Assembly (NCBI RefSeq): GCF_000599985.1
Contig: NZ_CP007445.1
Span: 2,294,001-2,358,000, forward strand
Length of the DNA stretch: 64,000 nucleotides
Direction of reading: 5' to 3'
From: Gilliamella apicola
GTDB lineage: Bacteria; Pseudomonadota; Gammaproteobacteria; Enterobacterales; Orbaceae
The translations under genes were made by a program, and so were the position numbers. Below the pieces are notes generated by a model. The model was not told the origin of the DNA. It saw only the letters and a program-made list of their open reading frames with translations, and searched no databases. Each line of letters starts with the position of its first letter. The stretch's first letter is position 1. Below are positions 37,717 through 46,880 of this stretch, in pieces.

Positions 37717-38589
37717 TTATATTTCAAATTGTTTTTTTACAGCATTTCCGATATCAGCAAGATTAGTAACAATAGTTATACCTGCTGATAATAACGCTTT
37801 AGTTTTTTCTTTAGCAGTTCCTTTATTACCTGAAATAATTGCACCAGCATGTCCCATACGTTTACCTGCTGGAGCTGATGTTCCCGCAATATAGGCTATA
37901 ACGGGTTTAGTTACGTATTTTTTAATATATTCAGCAGCCTCTTCCTCTGCACTACCACCAATTTCACCTATCATAACGATAGCCTCTGTCTTAGGGTCTT
38001 GCTCAAGTAATTTCAAAATTGAAACAAAATCACTTCCAGGAATTGGGTCTCCGCCAATACCAACACAAACAGATTGACCTATACCTATATCCGTTGTCTG
38101 TTTAACTGCTTCATAAGTTAGCGTTCCCGAACGAGAAACGATCCCAACTTTACCCTCTAAATGAATATGTCCAGGCATAATACCAATTTTACATTCATTC
38201 GGTACGATAATTCCTGGGCAATTTGGTCCAATCAATGTTACGTCATTTTGTATCAATTTTTCTTTGACGATTAACATATCTAAAGTTGGGATGCCTTCAG
38301 TTATACAAACAATTAATTTTATTCCAGCATCAATTGCTTCTAAGATGGAATCTTTTCCAAATGCAGCTGGCACATAAATGACGGTGGCAGTAGCGCCAGT
38401 AGCCGCGACGGCCTCTTTAACGGTATTAAAGACTGGCAAACCTAAATGTGTTGTTCCACCTTTACCTGGTGTGACGCCTCCAACCATTTTAGTACCATAT
38501 GCAATCGCTTGTTGAGAATGGAAAGTACCTTGGCTTCCAGTAAATCCTTGACAGATGACTTTGGTTTCTTTATTAACTAAAATTGACAT
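37717..38589 (-). CDS. sucD: Succinyl-CoA synthetase alpha subunit
   Basis: Forms succinyl-CoA synthetase with SucC, making ATP or GTP from succinyl-CoA in the TCA cycle. The 290 residues contain the CoA-binding [15 protein letters not shown] motif, the phosphohistidine loop in [12 protein letters not shown] ([15 protein letters not shown] here, about 245), and [10 protein letters not shown]. It starts 21 bases after sucC. Highly conserved with E. coli (289). Confidence 0.98.
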   Translation of the reverse strand: MSILVNKETKVICQGFTGSQGTFHSQQAIAYGTKMVGGVTPGKGGTTHLGLPVFNTVKEAVAATGATATVIYVPAAFGKDSILEAIDAGIKLIVCITEGIPTLDMLIVKEKLIQNDVTLIGPNCPGIIVPNECKIGIMPGHIHLEGKVGIVSRSGTLTYEAVKQTTDIGIGQSVCVGIGGDPIPGSDFVSILKLLEQDPKTEAIVMIGEIGGSAEEEAAEYIKKYVTKPVIAYIAGTSAPAGKRMGHAGAIISGNKGTAKEKTKALLSAGITIVTNLADIGNAVKKQFEI

Positions 38590-38610
38590 AATAAATCTTC
38601 TCCATTCTTA

Positions 38611-39783
38611 CTATTTTGCAACAGCAACGATTTTCTTTGCAGCATCTGTTAAACCTTTTGCAGTAATAATATTTAACTTACTTTCAGCTAAAATATCTCT
38701 GGCTATTTCGGCATTATTACCTTGAAGTCGTACAACAACTGGAACCTTAAGACCTATTTCTTGAATTGCACTAATAATACCTTGAGCGATTAAATCACAA
38801 CGGACAATACCACCAAAAATATTGACTAAAATTGCTTTGACATTTTTTTCTGATAAAATCAATTTAAACGCTTCTGATACACGTTCTTGAGTGGTACTAC
38901 CGCCAACATCTAAAAAGTTAGCTGGTTCTCCACCATGTAATTTAATGATATCCATAGTAGCCATAGCTAATCCAGCACCATTAACCATACATCCTATATT
39001 TCCATCTAAAGAAACATAACTAATACCTTGCTTGGCAGCAATGGATTCAAGTTCATCTTCTTGCGTTGTATCTTTTAAATAATTTAATTTAGGATGACGA
39101 AAGAGAGCATTATCATCAAGCACGATTTTAGCATCTAAACAAACGAGCTCCTGTTCATCAGTAATAACCAGTGGGTTAACTTCAGCTAATGCTACATCGT
39201 TATCTAAAAATAGAGTGGCAAAATTAACAAATAATCTAGAAAATTGGTTAACAAGTTTGCCTGTTAATCCCAATTTAAAAGCTAGTTCACGACCTTGAAA
39301 AGCAGATGGTCCAGTTAACGGGTCGAGCGGCGTTTTATGAATTAAGTGTGGAGATTTTTCAGCAACACTTTCAATATCAACTCCACCCTCCGTTGATGCC
39401 ATAATAACAACACGTTTAGTACTTCGATCAATGACTGCACCCAAATAAAGTTCTTTATAAATATTTGAAGCTTTTTCAATTAAAATCTGATTTACGGGTT
39501 GTCCTTTAGATGTTGTTTGATAAGTGACTAGATATTTGCCTAACCACTTCTCAGCAAAACTTTTAATCTCGTTGAAGTTCTTAGTACAAATTACGCCTCC
39601 AGCTTTTCCTCTTCCTCCGGCATGAACCTGGCATTTAGCAACCCAAGAACTAATATCCGATTGTGGTTGTAGCTTTGATATAATATCTTTCACCTCATCA
39701 ACTGAATTGCAAACATAGCCTTCAGGTACAGGTAAATTGTATTCTTTAAAAATATATTTTGATTGATACTCGTGCAGGTTCAT
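38611..39783 (-). CDS. sucC: Succinyl-CoA synthetase beta subunit
   Basis: Nucleotide-binding subunit with an ATP-grasp fold. Of 390 residues, [15 protein letters not shown] starts the protein; [12 protein letters not shown] forms the nucleotide loop, EVNPLVI holds metal ligands, and [11 protein letters not shown] lies near the interface with SucD. sucA and sucB are not upstream; instead fldA is divergent across 182 bases, so the pair has its own promoter. Confidence 0.98.
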   Translation of the reverse strand: MNLHEYQSKYIFKEYNLPVPEGYVCNSVDEVKDIISKLQPQSDISSWVAKCQVHAGGRGKAGGVICTKNFNEIKSFAEKWLGKYLVTYQTTSKGQPVNQILIEKASNIYKELYLGAVIDRSTKRVVIMASTEGGVDIESVAEKSPHLIHKTPLDPLTGPSAFQGRELAFKLGLTGKLVNQFSRLFVNFATLFLDNDVALAEVNPLVITDEQELVCLDAKIVLDDNALFRHPKLNYLKDTTQEDELESIAAKQGISYVSLDGNIGCMVNGAGLAMATMDIIKLHGGEPANFLDVGGSTTQERVSEAFKLILSEKNVKAILVNIFGGIVRCDLIAQGIISAIQEIGLKVPVVVRLQGNNAEIARDILAESKLNIITAKGLTDAAKKIVAVAK

Positions 39784-39891
39784 AAATAAATTCCATGATT
39801 TAAATTAATATAAACACTAATAATAATTCTAATCCAAGATGAATAAATTGTGTAGTAAATAATATGTTATGTTGATAGTAATTGAGAATGA

Positions 39892-39936
39892 TTGCTGATA
39901 TTAATTGACAATGATATACTCGAAAAATATTTTTCG
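39892..39936 (+). promoter_or_regulatory. Candidate fldA promoter with palindrome and Fur-like half sites
   Basis: TTGCTG (39892-39897), a 17-base spacer and TATACT (39915-39920) form a plausible sigma-70 promoter toward fldA. TGAGAATGATT just upstream (39884-39894) and TTGACAATGATAT overlap it and resemble Fur half sites. Immediately after lies the perfect 16-base palindrome CGAAAAATATTTTTCG (39921-39936). Control by Fur is inference. Confidence 0.35.
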
Positions 39937-39965
39937 ATGAAGTAATAACAGTAAAAGGTATAAAT

Positions 39966-40478
39966 ATGGCGAACGTTGGTATTTTTTTTGGTAGTGATAC
40001 AGGCAATACAGAAAATGTAGCAAAGCAAATCCAACAAATTTTAGGCAGTGACAAAGCAGATATTTTTGATATTGCAAAAACAACTAAAGAAACAATAGAA
40101 CAATATAATTACCTTTTTTTAGGTATTCCAACTTGGTATTATGGTGAATCACAAGCTGATTGGGAAGACTTCTTTCCTAACTTAAAACAAATGGATTTCA
40201 ACGGAAAAACAGTTGCTATTTTTGGGTGTGGCGATCAAGAAGATTATGCAGAATATTTTTGTGATGCGATGGGTTCATTACGCGATATTATTGAGCCTAA
40301 TGGCGCGAAAATAGTTGGACATTGGTCAACTGAAGGATATAGTTTTGAAGCATCGAAAAGTCTAGTAGACGATACTCACTTTGTAGGATTAGCTATTGAT
40401 GAAGATCGTCAACCAGAATTAACAGAAGAACGAATCAATAATTGGGTCAATCAAGTCAAAACCGAGATGAATATTTAA
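39966..40478 (+). CDS. fldA: Flavodoxin 1
   Basis: Low-potential FMN electron carrier for reductive enzymes such as pyruvate-formate lyase activation and biotin and methionine synthesis. The 170 residues contain the FMN phosphate loop GSDTGNTENVA (about 10-20), the tryptophan in IPTWYYGE (about 57) and the tyrosine in GDQEDYAEYF (about 94) that stack on the flavin. A GTAAAAGGTATAAAT ribosome site precedes the ATG. It is followed by fur, as in E. coli. Confidence 0.97.
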   Translation: MANVGIFFGSDTGNTENVAKQIQQILGSDKADIFDIAKTTKETIEQYNYLFLGIPTWYYGESQADWEDFFPNLKQMDFNGKTVAIFGCGDQEDYAEYFCDAMGSLRDIIEPNGAKIVGHWSTEGYSFEASKSLVDDTHFVGLAIDEDRQPELTEERINNWVNQVKTEMNI

Positions 40479-40557
40479 TCAATTAAAATGATTTCTTTTA
40501 TTTACCGTGCATAGTTTCTATAATATGTAATTATTAATAACTTAATTGGGATGTAAT

Positions 40558-41016
40558 ATGAAAAATCATGATAATGATAATAATGCAGCGCTTAAAAGTG
40601 CTGGTTTAAAGGTTACGTTACCACGATTAAAGATTTTAGAATTATTGAGAGATCCTTCATGTCAACATATCACTGTCGAGGATCTTTATAAAAAATTGCT
40701 TGATATGGGCGAAGAAATCGGACTCGCCACCGTCTACCGTGTTTTAAACCAATTTGATGATGCTGGGATCGTCACACGTCATAATTTTGAGGGTGGCAGA
40801 GCGGTATTTGAGCTTGCAACGCAAAAACACCATGATCATTTAATTTGTTTAGATTGTGGTGAAGTATTTGAATTTCGAGATGAAATTATCAATGCAAGAC
40901 AAAAAGAAATTGCTGAGCAATATGGAGTTAAATTAACTTTTCATAGCTTATATCTTTATGGACATTGCCAATCAGGTAATTGTAAAGCCCATCCCGAACT
41001 TCATACAAAAAAATAA
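40558..41016 (+). CDS. fur: Ferric uptake regulator
   Basis: Iron-dependent repressor. The 152-residue product from the ATG at 40558 carries the winged helix (LKVTLPRLKILELL; GLATVYRVLNQFDDAGIVTRH), the metal-binding HHDHLICLDCGEVFEF segment with the CxxC zinc site, and a C-terminal GHCQSGNC pair. An upstream TTG at 40546 keeps the frame open, but the conserved start and spacing favour 40558. It lies downstream of fldA; E. coli has the small coupling ORF uof here, which I do not see. Confidence 0.97.
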   Translation: MKNHDNDNNAALKSAGLKVTLPRLKILELLRDPSCQHITVEDLYKKLLDMGEEIGLATVYRVLNQFDDAGIVTRHNFEGGRAVFELATQKHHDHLICLDCGEVFEFRDEIINARQKEIAEQYGVKLTFHSLYLYGHCQSGNCKAHPELHTKK

Positions 41017-41038
41017 GCCTATTTTTGATAGGCTTTTT
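41015..41038 (+). terminator. Terminator at the fur stop codon
   Basis: AAGCCTAT / ATAGGCTT stem (41015-41022, 41028-41035) followed by TTTC; the left arm overlaps the TAA of fur. Confidence 0.82.
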
Positions 41039-41091
41039 CACTTACAATTATAACTAAGACAAGTTATCTTTTCTACTAGGTTAATATTTAC

Positions 41092-41634
41092 ATGAAACAG
41101 CTTTTGAACTTTATACCACTTGTAATCTTTTTTATTTTTTTGACAATGTATGATGTCTTTGTTGGTGTACAAGCCTTAATGATAGCAGCAACAGTCTGTT
41201 TTCTAATTGTTCTTATCATTTATCGAAAAATCGACAAAATAGAATTGATATCTTATTTAATGGTGATGGTTTTTGGTGGATTTACTCTTTATACCCGAGA
41301 ACCAAACGTTATAAAATGGAAAGTGACAATTATTAACTTTTTGTTTGCATCAGGTTTACTCATTAGTCAGTATGGTTTCAAAAAAAACTTGCTTCAAAAA
41401 CTACTAGGTAAAGAAATCCAGCTAGATTCAGTCATTTGGAATAGATTAAATATATTATGGATAGCTTTCTTCATGACCTGTGGAGTATTCAGTTTAGGTG
41501 CAACCTATTATACAACAGATGACTTTTTCTGGATTTTTAAAGTATTTATTTTACCTGGCGCATCGTTATTATTATCCTTGATATCAGGAATCTATATATA
41601 TAAAAATATGGATAAAGATATAGACAATAAATAG
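41092..41634 (+). CDS. yciB: Intracellular septation protein YciB (inner membrane)
   Basis: A 180-residue inner-membrane protein with about five helices, aligning with E. coli YciB: MKQLLNFIPLVIFFIF at the start, the conserved VFGGFTLYTREPNVIKWKVT segment and LGKEIQLDSVIWNRLNILW. YciB interacts with the cell-division and elongation machinery and contributes to envelope stability; no catalytic role is known. It is followed by yciA and cls, a gene order close to E. coli. Confidence 0.95.
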   Translation: MKQLLNFIPLVIFFIFLTMYDVFVGVQALMIAATVCFLIVLIIYRKIDKIELISYLMVMVFGGFTLYTREPNVIKWKVTIINFLFASGLLISQYGFKKNLLQKLLGKEIQLDSVIWNRLNILWIAFFMTCGVFSLGATYYTTDDFFWIFKVFILPGASLLLSLISGIYIYKNMDKDIDNK

Positions 41635-41654
41635 CACAGATGGAGTATTTTAAT

Positions 41655-42113
41655 ATGAAACAATCCGATACAACCCCTAAAGGTCAACTAGTACTAAGAA
41701 CACTGGCAATGCCTGCTGATACAAATCCTCATGGTCACATTTTTGGCGGTTGGATAATGTCGCAAATGGATCTTGCTGGCGGTATTCTATCAAAAGAGAT
41801 CGCTAGAAATCGAGTTGTAACGGTAAACGCAAGTAGTATTACTTTTCACAAGCCGGCAATGGTGGGAGATGTAGTTTGTTGTTATGCTCATTGTATCAAA
41901 ACAGGAAAAACATCTATTACTATTGGTATTGAAGTTTGGGTAAAAAAAGTAATTGATACAACAGATTCACTAAAACGTTTTTGTATCACTGATGCAGTAT
42001 TTACTTATGTTTCAGTAGATAAACACAATAATCCCAAACCATTACCTGAAGTATTTCAGGATTATGATTGTACTAAAGATGGGATTAGTAAACTCAACCT
42101 AAGCAATAGCTAA
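41655..42113 (+). CDS. yciA: Acyl-CoA thioesterase YciA
   Basis: Hot-dog fold thioesterase acting on a broad range of acyl-CoAs. The 152 residues show LRTLAMPADTNPHGHIFGGW with the catalytic aspartate region (DLAGG), then VGDVVCCYAHCIKTGKTSI. The frame is open from 41640, but ATGGAG at 41640-41645 is well placed as ribosome site for the ATG at 41655, and the conserved MKQSD-type start supports it. Six bases of spacing from yciB to the earlier start suggest one transcript. Confidence 0.93.
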   Translation: MKQSDTTPKGQLVLRTLAMPADTNPHGHIFGGWIMSQMDLAGGILSKEIARNRVVTVNASSITFHKPAMVGDVVCCYAHCIKTGKTSITIGIEVWVKKVIDTTDSLKRFCITDAVFTYVSVDKHNNPKPLPEVFQDYDCTKDGISKLNLSNS

Positions 42114-42118
42114 CTTAT

Positions 42119-43582
42119 ATGCAATATACTTCATTCCACGCCTTAGTCAGTTCATTGATCTTTTTAGTTTATTGGTTGATGATTGTTGCTACGACGTTAC
42201 GAATTGTGTTTAAAAGAAGGCCAACTACCTATGTAATTGCATGGATGCTAGTGATTTATATTTTACCGATAGTTGGAATCATACTTTATTTCTCATTAGG
42301 TGAAGCTCATTTAGGGCAACAGCGTGTTAAACGCGCACAGAAAATGCGTCCAATCATTGCTAACTTTATAAATAGAATTAGCATTTTTCCAGATATTTTC
42401 ACAACCCAAGTCAGTCAAGTTAGTAAACCTATTTTTCAACTTTGCAAACATCAAACAGGGCTAGATGGTATAAACGGTAATCATATTGAACTACTGAGTG
42501 ATACTGACACTATTTTTGATCACCTAATTGAAGATATTAATCAAGCAACCTCTAACATCGAGATGGTATTTTATATTTGGAATGAAGGTGGCAGAGCCGA
42601 TGATGTTGAAAAAGCATTGATTGAAGCAACTAAGCGTGGTGTGACTTGTCATTTAATGGTAGATTCTGCTGGTAGTCGCCGTTTTCTTAGAACAAATGCA
42701 AGTAAAAGAATGCGTGAAGCGGGAATCATCATTATTGAAGCCCTAAAAGTCAACTTACTTAGATTTATGTTTAGACGACTAGATTTACGACAACATCGCA
42801 AAGTTGCAATCATAGACAACTATATCTCATATACAGGTAGCATGAATATTGTCGATCCTCGCTTTTTTAAACAGAATAAGCATGTTGGTGAATGGGTCGA
42901 TATCATGGTAAGGATGCGTGGTCCAGTTACCACGTTAATGGGCGCAATTTATGCTAGTGATTGGGAATTAGAAACTGGTACCGATCTTGCTTTACCTCAA
43001 ATTACGGATTTTGCTGAACCACCAGAAGAAAAAAAACATATTATGCAACTTATTGCTTCTGGCCCTGGTTATACAGAAAACATGATACATCAGGTATTAT
43101 TGACAGCAATTTATGCAGCACAAAAACAAATTATTTTTACTACACCCTATTTAGTTCCAAGTGATGACATCTTACATGCAGTATGTACTGCAGCTCAGCG
43201 TGGAGTAGAAGTTATTATTATCGTTCCGAAAAAAAACGATTCCTTAATGGTTAAATGGGCTAGTCGAGCATTTTTTTCAGAATTACTTGAAGGAGGAGTC
43301 AAACTTTATCAATACAATGATAATTTATTACACACTAAAAGTGTATTAATTGATAATCAATTAAGTTTAGTTGGTACAGTCAATTTAGATATGCGAAGCT
43401 TATGGTTAAATTTTGAAATTACAACTGTCATTGATGATGCTGAATTTGCCCAATCACTTTTTTCTCTTCTACAAAAGTATTTAGCTCAGTCTGAGAAAGT
43501 AAATAATGAAATATGGAAACAACGACCTATTTGGCAACGTATTGTTGAACGGCTATTTTACTTTTTTGCCCCATTACTATAA
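42119..43582 (+). CDS. cls: Cardiolipin synthase
   Basis: Phospholipase D-type enzyme that joins two phosphatidylglycerols to form cardiolipin. Of 487 residues, two N-terminal membrane helices (about 8-60) precede the catalytic part with two HKD motifs: HRKVAIIDNYISYTGSMN (about 225) and HTKSVLIDNQLSLVGTVN (about 403). Length equals E. coli ClsA (486). It starts five bases after the yciA stop, so yciB-yciA-cls probably form one operon. Confidence 0.96.
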   Translation: MQYTSFHALVSSLIFLVYWLMIVATTLRIVFKRRPTTYVIAWMLVIYILPIVGIILYFSLGEAHLGQQRVKRAQKMRPIIANFINRISIFPDIFTTQVSQVSKPIFQLCKHQTGLDGINGNHIELLSDTDTIFDHLIEDINQATSNIEMVFYIWNEGGRADDVEKALIEATKRGVTCHLMVDSAGSRRFLRTNASKRMREAGIIIIEALKVNLLRFMFRRLDLRQHRKVAIIDNYISYTGSMNIVDPRFFKQNKHVGEWVDIMVRMRGPVTTLMGAIYASDWELETGTDLALPQITDFAEPPEEKKHIMQLIASGPGYTENMIHQVLLTAIYAAQKQIIFTTPYLVPSDDILHAVCTAAQRGVEVIIIVPKKNDSLMVKWASRAFFSELLEGGVKLYQYNDNLLHTKSVLIDNQLSLVGTVNLDMRSLWLNFEITTVIDDAEFAQSLFSLLQKYLAQSEKVNNEIWKQRPIWQRIVERLFYFFAPLL

Positions 43583-43611
43583 TAATTAGATAAAATTATT
43601 ACTTATTATAA

Positions 43612-44442
43612 CTAATAGCCATTTTGCGATAAATCAGGAACAAAACGGTTATCATTAATTCGAAATACTTCTGTTTCAAGCATACCATCATTGGTTAGTA
43701 TTATTTCACGCCAGCCAGGTGCATCTTTATCTGCTAATCCAAAATCATAACTATTGGGTTTAAACTGTACACAAGTTGAAGGAGTAGAAAATGCTTTGCA
43801 TGTATACCATAGATGATCTTGACTTTGGTGGATATGTCCCCACCCTAATCCTTTTATTTGAGGGTAATTTTGTATAATTTTTTCCAGATCAACACTATTT
43901 TTCAATATATGTTGATCCAACCAGTGACAGTTTGAATTGATTGGGTGATGATGTAAAAAGACCAATGCATTTCTGTCACAATACTTATCTAAATTTTTTT
44001 GTAAAAAAAGTAGTTCTGAACTAGATAATAAACCGTAAGCTTGCCCTTCAACCTGACTATTTAAAAGAATAATTAGCCATTTATCACTTAATAAAACGAT
44101 TTTATTATCTAAAAGTCGATAATTAGCAAAAACCGATTGCATATAATCATAGTTATCATGATTTCCAGGCAACCAAACACAAGGTGTATTTAATGTAGTT
44201 ATTTGCTCTGCAAAAAATTTATACGCTTCTTTAGTACCATCTTGAACAAAATCGCCTGTGGCTACAATTAAATCATATGTTCTGCTGAGGTTTTTTATCT
44301 CATCAATTACAGCCAAAAAACTTGTGTTTGAATTCACGCCAAGCAAAGCACGGCTACCATCAGCAAAAAGATGGGTATCTGTAATTTGTAATATTTTACC
44401 GTAATTTTTATTTTTTGTTGGCAGCTGTAAAAGTGACTCCAA
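43612..44442 (-). CDS. cpdA: 3',5'-cyclic AMP phosphodiesterase
   Basis: Hydrolyses cAMP and so tunes CRP-controlled genes. The 276 residues carry the metallophosphoesterase ligands: DTHLF, GDFVQDG, GNHDNYDY, HHHPINS and GHIHQ. E. coli CpdA is 275 residues, with matching MESLL start and the terminal Gly-Tyr. It lies downstream of nudF on the same strand (cpdA-nudF are close in E. coli too, with yqiB between, which is missing here). Confidence 0.96.
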   Translation of the reverse strand: MESLLQLPTKNKNYGKILQITDTHLFADGSRALLGVNSNTSFLAVIDEIKNLSRTYDLIVATGDFVQDGTKEAYKFFAEQITTLNTPCVWLPGNHDNYDYMQSVFANYRLLDNKIVLLSDKWLIILLNSQVEGQAYGLLSSSELLFLQKNLDKYCDRNALVFLHHHPINSNCHWLDQHILKNSVDLEKIIQNYPQIKGLGWGHIHQSQDHLWYTCKAFSTPSTCVQFKPNSYDFGLADKDAPGWREIILTNDGMLETEVFRINDNRFVPDLSQNGY

Positions 44443-44609
44443 AATTCACCTCAGTTATTCATCAATATATTATGGTTAATAATGTTAATAGCAAAACAAA
44501 ACATTGCTGCAGACAATATTATTTTATTATAAATCCTAGCGTTATATAAAAATGTAAAATAGATCACATTTTAATGAAAGAAATAATTAAATATAATTAA
44601 TAATATTAA

Positions 44610-45239
44610 TTACTTCCATTGATTTTTTAGATTCAAATAATTAAGTTGTAACCATTGTAACGCAATAATTGATGCAGCATTATTAATTACTCCATCTTCA
44701 ACCCATTTATATGCTTGATCTCTGCTGACAACATGAACTTTGATATCTTCATTTTCTTCCGCAAGTCCATGAATACCAGTTGCGGTGGACGCATCAACTT
44801 CACCAATCAAAATATGCAATTTTTCAGTTAAGCCACCAGGAGAAGCTAAATAACTAATAATAGGTTTACAACGACCAATGGCAATACCTGCTTCTTCAAT
44901 TGCCTCACGCCTTGCCACTTCTTCACATGATTCATTTTCATGATCCATCATTCCTGCTATCAACTCTAACATCCATGGAGTTTCTTGAGTTTCTATTGCA
45001 GCAATACGGATTTGTTCAATTAAAACGACTTCATCACGTTTAACATCATATGCTAGCAAGACTACCGCATGACCACGCTCTAACACCTCTCTGGTAACAA
45101 CATCGCTTGTTGTACCATCGAATTTACGATATTGAAAACGATATTCTAATAAAGAAAAAAAGCCTTTATAAAGAACTCGTTTAGTTAGATTAAAAACATC
45201 ATTTTTGTTAAAATTTATAGGATTATTGTTAATTTTCAT
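44610..45239 (-). CDS. nudF: ADP-ribose pyrophosphatase NudF
   Basis: Nudix hydrolase that cleaves ADP-ribose to AMP and ribose-5-phosphate. The product from the ATG at 45239 has 209 residues, the same as E. coli NudF. The Nudix helix is seen in EEVARREAIEEAG (about 110-125). Compared with the usual GX5EX7REUXEEXGU box, one extra residue lies between the first glycine and glutamate. The frame extends to 45287 but the conserved start favours 45239. Divergent from tolC, as in E. coli. Confidence 0.93.
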   Translation of the reverse strand: MKINNNPINFNKNDVFNLTKRVLYKGFFSLLEYRFQYRKFDGTTSDVVTREVLERGHAVVLLAYDVKRDEVVLIEQIRIAAIETQETPWMLELIAGMMDHENESCEEVARREAIEEAGIAIGRCKPIISYLASPGGLTEKLHILIGEVDASTATGIHGLAEENEDIKVHVVSRDQAYKWVEDGVINNAASIIALQWLQLNYLNLKNQWK

Positions 45240-45377
45240 ATTGTGTCTCGTTTTGGGCTGAATTTTAATAAAAAGTGCGAATGACAAATAAACTATGCTT
45301 ACTATATGCTAATTATCTGTTAAAATCGCATAAATGAAAATACAATTATATTTTATATGTTTTTAAAGAGATGATTG

Positions 45378-46733
45378 ATGAAAAAAACGCTAACTTTTTT
45401 AATCGGCTTAACATTAAGCCAAGCAGTTTTTGCTGAAAATTTGATTCAGGTTTATGAACAAGCTAAAGAGACAAACCCAGATTTACGCAGTTCTTTAGCT
45501 GAAAAAGAGAAAGCTTACTCAGCAATTTCAGGTTCACGAGCAAGTTTATTACCACAAGTTGGTCTAAATGCATCTTATGGTGTAACACATGGTCGTCGCG
45601 ACATCAGTGGACAAAAAAATAAAAGTGGTAATTTATATCAAGTAACGGTATCACAAAGTATTTTTAATTTCTCAAGTTGGAAAGCTTTAGATATTACCAA
45701 AAAACAAGCAAGTATTGCTGATATTGCTTATCAATACCAAGGCCAAACATTAATTCTAAATACATCGGTTGCTTATTTTAATGTTTTAAAAGCACTTGAT
45801 GCCTTAAGCTTTATCGATGCTCAGAAAAAAGCAATTGGTCGCCAATTAGAGCAAACGCGTCAACAACATCAAGTTGGTTTAGTGGCCATTACTGATGTAC
45901 AAAATGCTCAAGCTAATTATGATTTAACGGTTGCCCAACAGGTTAACGCATTAAATGAGTTAAATAATTCAATTGAAAACTTACGTCAAGTCAGTGGGCG
46001 TTTCTATTCTAGTTTAGCAACTATTGATACCAAAACATTTAAAACCGAAACACCAACTCAAATTGGCGTATTGTTAAAACAGTCAGAAGCATCTAATCTT
46101 AATTTATTAACAATGAAATTAAATCAAGATATTGCCCGTGAACAAATTAAACTTGCACAATCTGGATATATGCCAACTGCAAGTTTAGATGCATCGACAA
46201 ACTTAAATAAAAGTGAGAGATATGGAAGTTACTCATCAAATGGAGCTATAGGATCTCATCACAGTAAAAGCTACTCTGGTAATAATTATGTTGGTGTAAG
46301 TGTCAACATGCCAATTTTTTCAGGTGGCGCAACTATGTCACAAGTAGAACAAGCACAGCATAATTTTGTCAGTTTCAGCGAGAAATTAGAAAGCACTAAT
46401 CGTAGTGTAATCAATCAGGTGCGCTCATCTTACAACAATATTGCATCTTCAATCAGTTCAATCAAAGCTTACCAACAAGCTGTTGTGTCTGCCGAAAGTT
46501 CATTAGAAGCAACTTCATCTGGATATCAAGTTGGTACACGTACCATTGTTGATGTGTTAAATGCAACGACTCAGCTTTATAGTTCTAAACGAAACTTATC
46601 AGATGCAAAATATAATTACCTAACAAGTTTACTACAGTTAAAATATGCCGTTGGGACTTTAACAGCAGATGACTTAGTATATTTAAACAACATGTTAGGA
46701 AAAGAACTAAGCACTCTAGTTACCATAAAATAG
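45378..46733 (+). CDS. tolC: Outer membrane channel protein TolC
   Basis: Trimeric outer-membrane tunnel used by tripartite efflux pumps and type I secretion. The signal peptide (about 1-20, ending AVFA) is followed by the internal repeat of TolC proteins: helix/strand units such as QARNVGLVAITDVQNAQA-like HQVGLVAITDVQNAQANYDL in the first half and YQVGTRTIVDVLNATTQLYS in the second. It is 451 residues (E. coli 493), with a shorter C-terminal tail. The ATG at 45378 has AAAGAG upstream; a TTG at 45375 is less likely. Confidence 0.96.
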   Translation: MKKTLTFLIGLTLSQAVFAENLIQVYEQAKETNPDLRSSLAEKEKAYSAISGSRASLLPQVGLNASYGVTHGRRDISGQKNKSGNLYQVTVSQSIFNFSSWKALDITKKQASIADIAYQYQGQTLILNTSVAYFNVLKALDALSFIDAQKKAIGRQLEQTRQQHQVGLVAITDVQNAQANYDLTVAQQVNALNELNNSIENLRQVSGRFYSSLATIDTKTFKTETPTQIGVLLKQSEASNLNLLTMKLNQDIAREQIKLAQSGYMPTASLDASTNLNKSERYGSYSSNGAIGSHHSKSYSGNNYVGVSVNMPIFSGGATMSQVEQAQHNFVSFSEKLESTNRSVINQVRSSYNNIASSISSIKAYQQAVVSAESSLEATSSGYQVGTRTIVDVLNATTQLYSSKRNLSDAKYNYLTSLLQLKYAVGTLTADDLVYLNNMLGKELSTLVTIK

Positions 46734-46770
46734 TAAGCATTGCTGATTATTTTAGAATCTCTCACATATA

Positions 46771-46796
46771 AAAAGGCGATTTTTATCGCCTTTTTT
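46771..46796 (+). terminator. Terminator after tolC
   Basis: AAAAGGCGAT / ATCGCCTTTT stem with a TTTT loop and a T-run; 38 bases after the tolC stop. Confidence 0.88.
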
Positions 46797-46880
46797 GTTA
46801 TTGTTGACTTTATTGAGTATCTAAATAAAGCAAATCCGAATTTTTAAACTAATTCAAAACTTCAAAAAACATTCTATTTA

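Noticed and set aside
40478-40557. Small coupling ORF (uof) between fldA and fur
   Set aside because: No short frame with a ribosome site overlaps the fur start; the TTG at 40546 only extends fur by four codons.
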